From NCBI RefSeq assembly GCF_050611725.1, contig NZ_JBODJB010000001.1, positions 806,001 through 870,000 on the forward strand: DNA of 64,000 bases. The letters run 5' to 3'. Below are positions 26,103-33,082 of the stretch, piece after piece. Origin of the DNA: Ferruginibacter sp050611725. Lineage in GTDB: Bacteria; Bacteroidota; Bacteroidia; Chitinophagales; Chitinophagaceae. The notes under the pieces are model-generated. The model saw only the letters and a list, made by a program, of their open reading frames with translations, did no database searches and was not told the origin of the DNA. Each line of letters opens with the position of its first letter. The first letter of the stretch is position 1. The translations under genes were made by a program, and so were the position numbers.

Positions 26103-26576
26103 ATGAAAGCATCAAGTATCAATGAAATAAAACAGGAATTACAAAATCTTTCAGCAAAAGAAATAACAGAATTGTGTTTGCGTTTAGCAAGATTTAAAAA
26201 AGAGAATAAAGAACTATTAACCTATTTGTTATTTGAAGCACATGATGAGGCAGGATATATTGAAGCGGTAAAGACAGTAATTGATGCGTTGTTTGCAGAA
26301 GTAAACATTACCAATCTTTATTTTGCTAAAAAGAGCATTCGTAAAATATTACGTATTACCAATAAGCATATTAAATACACAGCCAGTAAACAGGTAGAAG
26401 CTTATCTGCTTATTCATTTCTGCAGCTCATTAAAAGCTTCAGGCATATCAATTGAAAAAAGTTTACTCATTCAAAATATCTACACTCAACAAATAAAAAA
26501 AATAAAGACCGCCATTGCAACTTTGCATGAAGATCTTCAATATGATATGCTGAAAGAATTGAGACAAGTTGAGTAG
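26103..26576 (+). CDS. Conserved hypothetical helical protein
   Basis: I do not recognise a named family for this 157-residue cytoplasmic protein. It is predicted almost entirely alpha-helical and basic, with no signal peptide or membrane segment. Recognisable stretches are LSAKEITELCLRLARFKKENKELLTYLLFE and ANIT-like NITNLYFAKKSIRKILRITNKHIKY, which suggest an adaptor or helical-repeat fold. It is embedded in a tight operon between a DUF985 cupin (3-base gap) and an M90 peptidase (29-base gap), so it is a real gene. No catalytic motif is visible. Confidence 0.65.
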   Translation: MKASSINEIKQELQNLSAKEITELCLRLARFKKENKELLTYLLFEAHDEAGYIEAVKTVIDALFAEVNITNLYFAKKSIRKILRITNKHIKYTASKQVEAYLLIHFCSSLKASGISIEKSLLIQNIYTQQIKKIKTAIATLHEDLQYDMLKELRQVE

Positions 26577-26605
26577 ATCATTTTTGATGTTTAATTTTAC
26601 AGGAT

Positions 26606-27379
26606 ATGAATCCAGTGCTTTCGATCATAATATTACTATTGGTTTCGCTTTATTTATTCTTCAAATTGAAGAAAAAGCCGGTAAAGGTTCTCCCGATTTC
26701 CGATCAATACAAGGCTATACTAACTGCTGAGGTTCCTTTTTACCGTGAACTTGGTATTGGTAAGAAAAAAGAATTTGAGCATAGGCTGCAACGATTTCTG
26801 GCAACAGTGAAAATAACCGGAGTGAATACAATTGTTGAGGATATAGATAAAGTGTTGATAGCAGCAAGTGCAATTATTCCCATCTTCAATTTTTCGGATT
26901 GGGAATATCCTAATTTAAATGAAGTGTTACTATATCCCGACTCATTCAATCACGATTTTGATCAGGTGGGAGATGAAAGAAATATTTTGGGAATGGTGGG
27001 CACAGGAGCATTTAATAATGTGATGATCCTTTCTCAATTTGAACTCAGACAAGCATTTACAAATCTTACCGGCAAACGTAATACGGCAATACACGAGTTT
27101 GTACATCTTATTGATAAAACAGATGGATCGATCGACGGCATTCCAACAGCGATTCTCGAAAAAAAATATATTTTGCCTTGGCTTCAATTAATGCGGCAAA
27201 AAATAGAAGAGATCAGAAATGACGATTCTGATATTGCCGATTATGGCGCTACCAATGAGTCGGAGTTTTTTGCAGTAGTATCCGAATACTTTTTTGAACG
27301 TCCCGATCTGCTGCAGGATAAACATCCTGACCTGTATGCATTACTGATTAAAATTTTCCGGCATCAGCCTAAGCTGTGA
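26606..27379 (+). CDS. MtfA-type zinc peptidase (M90 family)
   Basis: This 257-residue protein has one N-terminal membrane helix (1-20) and a zinc-dependent peptidase domain. The metal motif H163-E164-F-V-H167 is in the context AIHEFVHLIDKTDG, and the downstream ATNESEFFAVVSEYFFE supplies a further Glu ligand, as in MtfA. Other family segments are DWEYPNLNEVLLYP and GAFNNVMILS. E. coli MtfA is an aminopeptidase that binds the repressor Mlc. Here the neighbours give no sugar-regulation link, so substrate and role are open. It ends five bases before the stop of the convergent barrel gene. Confidence 0.8.
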   Translation: MNPVLSIIILLLVSLYLFFKLKKKPVKVLPISDQYKAILTAEVPFYRELGIGKKKEFEHRLQRFLATVKITGVNTIVEDIDKVLIAASAIIPIFNFSDWEYPNLNEVLLYPDSFNHDFDQVGDERNILGMVGTGAFNNVMILSQFELRQAFTNLTGKRNTAIHEFVHLIDKTDGSIDGIPTAILEKKYILPWLQLMRQKIEEIRNDDSDIADYGATNESEFFAVVSEYFFERPDLLQDKHPDLYALLIKIFRHQPKL

Positions 27380-27383
27380 TACG

Positions 27384-28097
27384 TTAAGATTTTTTAGCAA
27401 AAAAATACGCTAATCTAAAACCGTATCCATTTACACTTGATGAGTGTTTACCTGAGTACCCTATCAACACATTATCCGACGCTTTGTAAAAGTTATGTTT
27501 ACTTATGCTGAGGTCGTAGAATGGAATTATTTTAAATGTATTGTTTATTTTTTTTGATGTCGGAATGCAAAAAGCTGTTTGAAATCTTACCATAAAATTG
27601 ATTGCTCTGAACGGATTGCTTTCGTCGGTAGATTCAAATCTTGATTTTGTAGCACTATTAATAGATTCAACATCGAGTTGTATATCTGTGGAAGAAACCA
27701 TTAATTGCGTACCAATATAAAAATTTTTATTCAAAATGAAATTCGGACCTAACCGAAGATTAAAGGTCGTAAGATTCATTCTTCCGGCAGCTGTATGTCC
27801 ATTATCTTGTAATGTTTTTCCAAATGAGCGGCCGTAACTGGCCCCGGCTTCAAAACCAACATGCTTTCCGGCAACCAATCCGGATATACCAACATTGAAT
27901 TCTCCCGGGGAAGCAGAGAGCGGACTTGCAAGATCAAGTGTATCGGAAATAGTACCAAGGTATGTGTTAAATTCGCTACGGGTCAATTTTTGCCAACCTG
28001 TTTCAATTTGCCATCCTGCATCGGAAGCGCTATTATTTTGTGCGAATACATTTATTGCAATAGTAGCGGTAAAAACAAGTAAAAATATTTTCCTCAT
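27384..28097 (-). CDS. Outer-membrane beta-barrel protein
   Basis: This 237-residue exported protein has a signal peptide ending VFAQ (about 20). A string of amphipathic strands follows, for example FNVGISGLVAGKHVGFEAGASYGRSF (shown in parts), ATFNLRLGPNFILN and KNFYIGTQLMVSS. It ends on an aromatic strand, GYGFRLAYFF, typical of barrels. No specific transport family is recognised. It is probably single-gene: the lipoprotein gene upstream on the same strand ends 70 bases away and is followed by a small hairpin. Role unknown. Confidence 0.65.
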   Translation of the reverse strand: MRKIFLLVFTATIAINVFAQNNSASDAGWQIETGWQKLTRSEFNTYLGTISDTLDLASPLSASPGEFNVGISGLVAGKHVGFEAGASYGRSFGKTLQDNGHTAAGRMNLTTFNLRLGPNFILNKNFYIGTQLMVSSTDIQLDVESINSATKSRFESTDESNPFRAINFMVRFQTAFCIPTSKKINNTFKIIPFYDLSISKHNFYKASDNVLIGYSGKHSSSVNGYGFRLAYFFAKKS

Positions 28098-28141
28098 GAT
28101 AAAAGTTTTATCAAAGAAAATAAAAAGTCACAACGAATAAA

Positions 28142-28159
28142 ATACCCTCTTGTGGGTAT
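28142..28159 (-). terminator. Small hairpin after the 461-residue lipoprotein gene
   Basis: Six-bp perfect stem ATACCC/GGGTAT with a 6-base loop, followed on the minus strand by TTTTATT. A weak terminator between two genes on the same strand. Confidence 0.35.
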
Positions 28160-28167
28160 GTTATAAA

Positions 28168-29553
28168 TTATATTTTTACATTTTTACCAAATATTTTTAT
28201 TAAATCTTCTTCAGAAATATTTTTAAAATTAAGAGCTACTGATTTGCTATTTTTACTTACAGTAAAATCTTCTTTGCACTGAAAGATCTTTCCATTGCTT
28301 TTTGCGAAAGCCACAAGTGTTATATCTGAACCAACCGGTAATCTGCCAAGACAAATTTTACTATTATTGATAACTGCTTTTCCGCTCATAAGTCCATTCA
28401 TCGATCTGAAGAGTAAAAAGTAATTTACGCTTCCTTTAGTCATTGTTATCGGCAGGTCAAAATATGTTTCGGGTTGTTCTTCTAATTGATAAAAGCGGTC
28501 ACAATTGATCCATCCCAATGAAATGATCTTGCTTGGGCTATAATATTTTTGTAGTTGTTCTGCAAGGGTTTGTGGTTGTCCTTTGTCAACGGCCTCTTGC
28601 CTTGCTTTCTTATATCTTTCCAGGCTATCGGCCTGATCCTGTAAATATTGACAACTAATTAATTTATATTGTTTTCTCGGGCCATATCTCTGAAACAAAT
28701 AATTAGTATCAATATATTGTCCGGGTTTTAAAACTATATCTGCTTTTGGCCACATATCGATTGTATCGATATAAATTTTCATTTTACCTCTGTTGATCGT
28801 ATCCACAATATTCTTTATGGTGAGTTTTTTATCATAATAGTACACAGGGTCGTTCAATGTTTTATAGATCCTTGGTTGTTTATTATCATCATACATAAAT
28901 GCCGGAAAGAATGCTGTTTGATAACGGTAGTTATCAGTGAAAGTGAGTTCTTCATCTTTTTGTTCTTCATCATAAAGTTTTCCTGATCCGTTATTACCGG
29001 CTTGTATCCAGTTTATTCCGCCTTCGTTTGTACGTTCACCATAAAACAATTCCATTTCCTCTTTCCTAATCTTTGGGAATTGCATATCGATACTTTTACC
29101 TTGTTTTATCCGAACATTTTGTCCTCTACATTCCATACCAATAAAATAACTACCACCGCTGGAAAGTAATCTACCATTACTAATGGTTGTGGCATTGCTC
29201 TTAAATAACTCGTCTGTATTTGTAAGTTCAATGATAGTCACTTTAATTTTTCCATCAATAACAGAGCCATCTTCCTTTTCCAATACAGTGGGGTCAACAG
29301 TAACCTTTAGTCCTTTTTTACCCTTAAGAAGAGAAACCTTATTTGGTAAAACAGTAAAGTTTTGTTTACAGCTTTCCAAATAACTGAAAGCATGATCAGT
29401 AAGATTTAGTTGTTCATCTGCAGCAACTTCTACCGTATCGGTTGAAACTGTTGTTGGGACTTTAGAAACTGTGTTGTTTTCTTTTTTGTTATTGCAGGCA
29501 AACAAAATACAAGTGCATAGTAAAAATGAAAAAAGAGTACGTAGTGTTGGCAT
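28168..29553 (-). CDS. Exported lipoprotein of unknown function
   Basis: This 461-residue lipoprotein has the lipobox CILFAC with Cys20 after a hydrophobic start, followed by an Asn/Lys-rich linker. The N-terminal half is beta-rich (VTVDPTVLEKEDGSVIDGKIKV in parts) and resembles cell-surface carboxypeptidase-regulatory-like modules. The middle (about 245-365) is more helical and charged, and the C terminus (about 370-461) again looks like a small beta domain. No enzyme motif is visible. Similar long lipoproteins are common and uncharacterised in Chitinophagaceae. It stands alone on the minus strand. Confidence 0.6.
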   Translation of the reverse strand: MPTLRTLFSFLLCTCILFACNNKKENNTVSKVPTTVSTDTVEVAADEQLNLTDHAFSYLESCKQNFTVLPNKVSLLKGKKGLKVTVDPTVLEKEDGSVIDGKIKVTIIELTNTDELFKSNATTISNGRLLSSGGSYFIGMECRGQNVRIKQGKSIDMQFPKIRKEEMELFYGERTNEGGINWIQAGNNGSGKLYDEEQKDEELTFTDNYRYQTAFFPAFMYDDNKQPRIYKTLNDPVYYYDKKLTIKNIVDTINRGKMKIYIDTIDMWPKADIVLKPGQYIDTNYLFQRYGPRKQYKLISCQYLQDQADSLERYKKARQEAVDKGQPQTLAEQLQKYYSPSKIISLGWINCDRFYQLEEQPETYFDLPITMTKGSVNYFLLFRSMNGLMSGKAVINNSKICLGRLPVGSDITLVAFAKSNGKIFQCKEDFTVSKNSKSVALNFKNISEEDLIKIFGKNVKI

Positions 29554-29705
29554 GGCATTGTTGGTTTGTAGTTAAGAATAGAAACTGCTACAAACAGACA
29601 AATTATTTTTTTATACTTCAGCAAAGTTTTGTTAAACGAAAAACAGTGTAGATATGTTTTAACAGAGCATTAGAAAGGCCATCTTTTATGAAGTAAAAAA
29701 TCAAA

Positions 29706-29730
29706 GGGGCCGGGATAGAAATCCAGCCCC
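29706..29730. other. GC-rich hairpin upstream of a possible small ORF
   Basis: GGGGC (29706-29710) pairs with GCCCC (29726-29730), continuing inward as GGAT/ATCC around an AGAA tetraloop, with a small internal bulge. It is unusually GC-rich for this AT-rich region and lies 20 bases before an ATG, so it could be a 5' regulatory structure. Confidence 0.4.
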
Positions 29731-29750
29731 GCTTTAAAATCCAATATCCT

Positions 29751-29858
29751 ATGAAAAACCACTTAATTAACGCTTTGTCAAGTATCTATATTGCTTTTAA
29801 CTGTAGTTTACTTGCTATAAATAATGTTAAAGCAAATCCGGCTCAATTGATTTTTTGA
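29751..29858 (+). CDS. Possible 35-residue small protein
   Basis: The reading frame starts MKNHLINALSSIYIAFNCSL and ends with AQLIF before TGA. The N-terminal half resembles a signal peptide or short membrane segment, with KANP as a possible cleavage region. A GC-rich hairpin precedes it. It could be a short leader peptide, a small membrane protein or the remnant of a longer secreted-protein gene. There is no other coding evidence, so confidence is low. Confidence 0.25.
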   Translation: MKNHLINALSSIYIAFNCSLLAINNVKANPAQLIF

Positions 29859-29915
29859 GAGAAAGTAGTGAGTGGCAAGGGATTAAATAAATAAAAGACA
29901 ATAGCGGATCATAAA

Positions 29916-29939
29916 AAAAGCCACCCGAGGGCAGCCTTT
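29916..29939 (-). terminator. Intrinsic terminator of the barrel protein gene
   Basis: On the minus strand a 10-bp stem with G-U pairs around a CUCG tetraloop, followed by a run of T, lies 21 bases past the stop codon at 29960. Confidence 0.7.
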
Positions 29940-29959
29940 TATTTCAAAAAGGGTTAAAA

Positions 29960-30520
29960 TTATTTGATCAATAAGTTTAATCCGAAAACGTTGGTTTTGT
30001 TATCGTTCAATCCTTTCATGTATGAAAGCCTTACGCTAACAACCTGACCATCGCCCCATAGGCTTAAAGGGAAACGAAGGCCTGCATTTGCTATCGGACC
30101 GGTTGCTTTAGCGCTACCACTTTCAACAGAAGCACCTGTATGAAAGCCATAACCAACGCCACCGAAGAAACCAATGCCTTCGGTTTTATCTGAAGTCGAA
30201 CCACACCCCGAATTGTAATCTACCATTAATGGCGCATTCAATAAAAAGCTAGCATCACTTGATGCACCCGATCTGCTATTTACTGATCCCGTCATACCCA
30301 AAGTAATTGGTGCAGAAATTGAAATAGAAGAAGACTCATTTTCCGTGATGTTATACCTTGGGTTCCCGGTAACACCATAGTTTAATAATAGCGATTGGCC
30401 ATCAGCTTTTTCAGCTTTACCCCCGGCTAAGAAAACACCAAGGCCATAACTGAAAGAAAACTGTGCATGAGCCGCTGCTGATATTGCAACAACTGCAATA
30501 AGAACAAAAACTTTTTTCAT
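29960..30520 (-). CDS. Secreted outer-membrane barrel-like protein
   Basis: This 186-residue exported protein has a signal peptide MKKVFVLIAVVAISAAAHAQ and a Gly/Ser-rich beta-strand region. Strand-like segments are FSFSYGLGVFLAGGK, ESSSISISAPITLGMTG and GIGFFGGVGYGFHTGA. The last strand VFGLNLLIK ends in a hydrophobic pattern typical of barrel termini. A longer frame to 30703 exists, but the -7 element TAgaTTTG at 30557-30564 lies within it and the signal peptide fixes the start at 30520. It has its own terminator, so it is a single-gene unit. Function unknown. Confidence 0.65.
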   Translation of the reverse strand: MKKVFVLIAVVAISAAAHAQFSFSYGLGVFLAGGKAEKADGQSLLLNYGVTGNPRYNITENESSSISISAPITLGMTGSVNSRSGASSDASFLLNAPLMVDYNSGCGSTSDKTEGIGFFGGVGYGFHTGASVESGSAKATGPIANAGLRFPLSLWGDGQVVSVRLSYMKGLNDNKTNVFGLNLLIK

Positions 30521-30556
30521 TTTTTTTGATTTTGTTAAGTGGTTAAATATTGGCAG

Positions 30557-30564
30557 CAAATCTA
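30557..30564 (-). promoter_or_regulatory. -7 promoter element (TAgaTTTG)
   Basis: Perfect TAnnTTTG match on the minus strand, 36 bases before the start at 30520. It argues against the upstream in-frame codons being translated. Confidence 0.5.
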
Positions 30565-30760
30565 AACGGTTTTTTGAAAATATCATTTTTATAAATGTTA
30601 AAATTTTCGAGTATGCTAATGAGTTAGTATAAAACTCATTTAATGATAACAGCGAAGCGTATATGACAATGATTGATCTGGTATAGTTGTGATTTATTTG
30701 CATACAAAATCGTTACATATTCAATTCTATTGTAGAATGCCGCTTAACTATTAAAAAATA

Positions 30761-30786
30761 AAAAGCCTTCCTTTTGGAAGACTTTT
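30761..30786 (-). terminator. Intrinsic terminator of the M48 peptidase gene
   Basis: An 11-bp stem with one mismatch (30761-30771 with 30776-30786) and a TTTT loop, flanked by A/T runs, 27 bases past the stop codon. Confidence 0.75.
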
Positions 30787-30813
30787 AAGTTTGATTCAAG
30801 AATGTAGTAATAT

Positions 30814-31620
30814 TTATTTTCTCATTGGCTTGTAATATTTCATTGCTTGCGGCATATTAGCCTTAATGGCTGTAATTCTGCTGGCATCCGAAGGATGGCT
30901 ACTTAAAAATCCAATTTGTTTCGCTCCACCAGCTGCCGCCATTCTTTCCCAAAATGGTACTGCTTCCTGCGGATTGTAACCAGCCATTGCCGCAAAGTAT
31001 AAACCATATTTATCCGCCTCTGTTTCTTCTTTACGAGAAAAAGGAAGAATGGCTCCTACTGTTGTTCCAACACCATATGCAGTTAAAAAAAGATTTTGTG
31101 TTTCGGCTGGTTTATTTGCTAAAGCAACCTGTAGAACAGTTCCGCCTAATTGTTGTAACAAAGCCTGACTCATTCTTTCGCTACCATGTTGGGCAATAGC
31201 GTGAGCAATTTCGTGTCCCAAAACAATGGCCAATGCGGCTTCGTTTTGTGTAATAGATAATAACCCTGTATATACAACAACTTTCCCACCGGGCATACAC
31301 CAGGCATTTGCTTCTTTATTGTCCACCAAATTAAATTCCCATTGATAACCTTCTAATACAGAAGTTTGTCCCTTGCCATCATAATACGTTTTAATAGCGG
31401 CAGCAATCCGGGTACCTACACGACGAACCATTTCGGCATCTTTATTACTGTTGGCATTTACTACAGTATTGGCGCTTAAAAAACTTTGGTACTCTTGCTT
31501 GGCCATCGTTTGTAATTCCGATTCGGAAACCAGACTAAGTTGTTTACGACCTGTAACCAGGTTTTGTGTGCAACTGACAAAGAAAATTGTCAGCAACATG
31601 AGAGAAAATATTTTTTTCAT
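30814..31620 (-). CDS. M48-family zinc metallopeptidase lipoprotein
   Basis: This 268-residue periplasmic or outer-membrane-anchored peptidase is related to BepA/LoiP/Oma1. It has a lipoprotein signal ending FFVSC (Cys17), then the family start NLVTGRKQLSLVSESEL. The zinc motif H136-E137-I-A-H140 is in AIVLGHEIAHAIAQHG, and the third ligand lies in EETEADKYGLYFAA. SSHPSDASRI near the C terminus is also typical. These peptidases degrade misassembled outer-membrane proteins under stress. The start at 31620 (MKKIFSLM) is preferred over a frame opening 28 codons earlier, which would overlap the promoter. That promoter is the minus-strand copy of the 66-bp module shared with seven other units here. 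Confidence 0.88.
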   Translation of the reverse strand: MKKIFSLMLLTIFFVSCTQNLVTGRKQLSLVSESELQTMAKQEYQSFLSANTVVNANSNKDAEMVRRVGTRIAAAIKTYYDGKGQTSVLEGYQWEFNLVDNKEANAWCMPGGKVVVYTGLLSITQNEAALAIVLGHEIAHAIAQHGSERMSQALLQQLGGTVLQVALANKPAETQNLFLTAYGVGTTVGAILPFSRKEETEADKYGLYFAAMAGYNPQEAVPFWERMAAAGGAKQIGFLSSHPSDASRITAIKANMPQAMKYYKPMRK

Positions 31621-31640
31621 TTTTCGTTTTTTATAGATAT

Positions 31641-31706
31641 TAAAGATGAGCTTCTTTGTGTAATAAGATGTTATACGATTATTTGAAAAATTTACATGTT
31701 TCACAG
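31641..31706 (-). promoter_or_regulatory. Shared 66-bp promoter module, M48 peptidase copy
   Basis: On the minus strand box 1 CTGTGAAA begins at 31706, box 2 TGTAAAT at 31696, box 3 TATAACA at 31675 and the -7-like CATCTTTA has its TTT at 31644. Offsets 0, 10, 31 and 62 equal those of the seven plus-strand copies. It lies 20 bases before the start codon. Confidence 0.7.
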
Positions 31707-31842
31707 ATTAAAGGAGAAATAATAGTAGTAAATAGATAGCAAGAGTTGTACCTTTATACGAGCGCTAAGTATCAGTCTCGATATCATATCTGCAATTGGG
31801 CATATGAAAACAAAAGCACCTATACTTTGAGCCACATCTATT

Positions 31843-32403
31843 TTGAAGCTCTTTATTAAATACATGGTAAGCTATCGATGCAAAATGATGGTGAAAGAAG
31901 AATTAAAAAAACTCGGACTTCATTATGCGAATGTGAATTTAGGAGAAGTAGATGTAATGGAAAGTATTTCGAATGAACAAAGAGAGCAGTTGAAAGCGGC
32001 ACTTCTCCAATCCGGCCTTGAATTGATGGATGATAAAAAATCGATGCTCATAGAAAAAATAAAAAACGTGATCATAGAAATGATACATTACTCAGATGAG
32101 CTGCCAAAAACAAATTTCTCCGATTATTTAAGCGAAAAATTACAATACGACTACACTTATCTGTCCAATCTTTTTTCTGAGACAGAAGCGATCACTATTG
32201 AGCATTTCATCATTCTTCATAAAATTGAATACGTTAAGGAATTGATCATTTACAATGAACTCAATCTTACCGAAATAGCGTGGAAACTTCATTACAGCAG
32301 CGTTGCTCATCTTTCTCATCAATTCAAAAAAGTTACAGGATTAACTCCTTCTTTCTTCAAATCTCTGAAAAACAGAAAAAGAGAAACACTTGAAAATGTG
32401 TGA
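31843..32403 (+). CDS. AraC-type transcription regulator with HMA-like N-terminal domain (copy 1)
   Basis: This 186-residue DNA-binding protein has an N-terminal part (1-65; KLFIKYMVSYRCKMMVKEEL) with the beta-alpha-beta-beta-alpha-beta layout of heavy-metal-associated domains. It keeps only one of the two metal-binding Cys (Cys13). The C-terminal part (about 85-185) is an AraC double helix-turn-helix, with LNLTEIAWKLHYSSVAHLSHQFKKV as the second HTH region (in parts) and GLTPSFFKSLK at its end. It is a tandem paralogue of the next gene and starts, like it, with TTG. Its own promoter lacks the shared 66-bp module. It probably controls the regulon around it; this is inference. Confidence 0.8.
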   Translation: MKLFIKYMVSYRCKMMVKEELKKLGLHYANVNLGEVDVMESISNEQREQLKAALLQSGLELMDDKKSMLIEKIKNVIIEMIHYSDELPKTNFSDYLSEKLQYDYTYLSNLFSETEAITIEHFIILHKIEYVKELIIYNELNLTEIAWKLHYSSVAHLSHQFKKVTGLTPSFFKSLKNRKRETLENV

Positions 32404-32463
32404 ATTATATAACTTCCTTCAAAAGTTATGTAACACTTAATCGTTCCAACAAGATCATCTTTG
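32398..32463 (+). promoter_or_regulatory. Shared 66-bp promoter module, AraC copy 2-kinase operon
   Basis: Box 1 GTGTGAAT at 32398, box 2 TATAACT at 32408, box 3 TGTAACA at 32429, -7-like CATCTTTG with TTT at 32460. It overlaps the last six bases of the preceding regulator gene and lies 28 bases before the TTG of the second regulator, implying autoregulation. Confidence 0.75.
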
Positions 32464-32491
32464 TTAGTCTCTATTCAAAAGAGGCACCCAA

Positions 32492-33079
32492 TTGAAATTA
32501 TTCATAAAATATATGGTAAGCAATCGTTGTAAAATGGTTGTGAAAGAAGAACTAAAAGCGCTCGGACTACATTTTGTTTTTGTTGATCTGGGAGAGGTAG
32601 AGATCATGGAAGACCTTTCATTGAAGCAATGGGATGAATTAAAAGCGATACTGCTTACTTCCGGCCTTGAGTTGATGGATGATAAAAAAGGATTGTTGGT
32701 GGAGCGAATTAAAAATGTGATCATACAAATGGTTCATCACACAGATGAAGAATTGAAAATAAATTTTTCTCATTATTTGAGTGAAAAATTGAATCATAGT
32801 TATACTTATATGGCAAATCTGTTTTCCGAAGTACAGGGAACAACAATTGAACAATTTATCATCGCAAATAAAGTTGAAAGAATAAAGGAATTGATCATTT
32901 ACGATGAGTTGAATATTACAGAAATAGCGTGGAAAATGAATTATAGCAGCGTGGCACATTTGTCGAATCAGTTTAAAAAAGTTACCGGCCTGTCTCCTTC
33001 ACATTTTAAGCAATTAAAAAACAAAAGACGCAGCCCTATTGAAGAAATCGGAAACGTGAAAAATGAAAACATTGTATAA
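32492..33079 (+). CDS. AraC-type transcription regulator with HMA-like N-terminal domain (copy 2)
   Basis: This 195-residue tandem paralogue of the preceding gene has the same layout: an HMA-like domain (1-65; KLFIKYMVSNRCKMVVKEEL, single Cys13) and an AraC double HTH (about 85-185; NITEIAWKMNYSSVAHLSNQF, shown in part). The C-terminal tail is about nine residues longer. It begins with TTG and is preceded by the shared 66-bp module. Three bases separate it from a hybrid histidine kinase gene, and a response regulator follows, so regulator and signalling genes are one operon. AraC proteins bind two half-sites about 21 bp apart, which is exactly the spacing of boxes 2 and 3. Confidence 0.82.
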   Translation: MKLFIKYMVSNRCKMVVKEELKALGLHFVFVDLGEVEIMEDLSLKQWDELKAILLTSGLELMDDKKGLLVERIKNVIIQMVHHTDEELKINFSHYLSEKLNHSYTYMANLFSEVQGTTIEQFIIANKVERIKELIIYDELNITEIAWKMNYSSVAHLSNQFKKVTGLSPSHFKQLKNKRRSPIEEIGNVKNENIV

Positions 33080-33082
33080 GTC

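Larger units (their letters stand above)
29554..29959. other. Intergenic region with hairpin, possible small ORF and terminator
   Basis: This 406-base gap separates two minus-strand genes. It contains a GC-rich hairpin at 29706-29730, a possible plus-strand ORF of 35 codons at 29751-29858 and the terminator of the barrel gene at 29916-29939. No larger gene is present. Confidence 0.45.

Noticed and set aside
30690..30717. TGTAACG on the minus strand upstream of the 186-residue barrel gene
   Set aside because: No second box and no -7 element at +31; the gene has a normal TAgaTTTG instead.
31764..31829. Possible copy of the 66-bp module before AraC copy 1
   Set aside because: The TTTG at 31826 lacks boxes at the required offsets, so this gene is not counted as a member.
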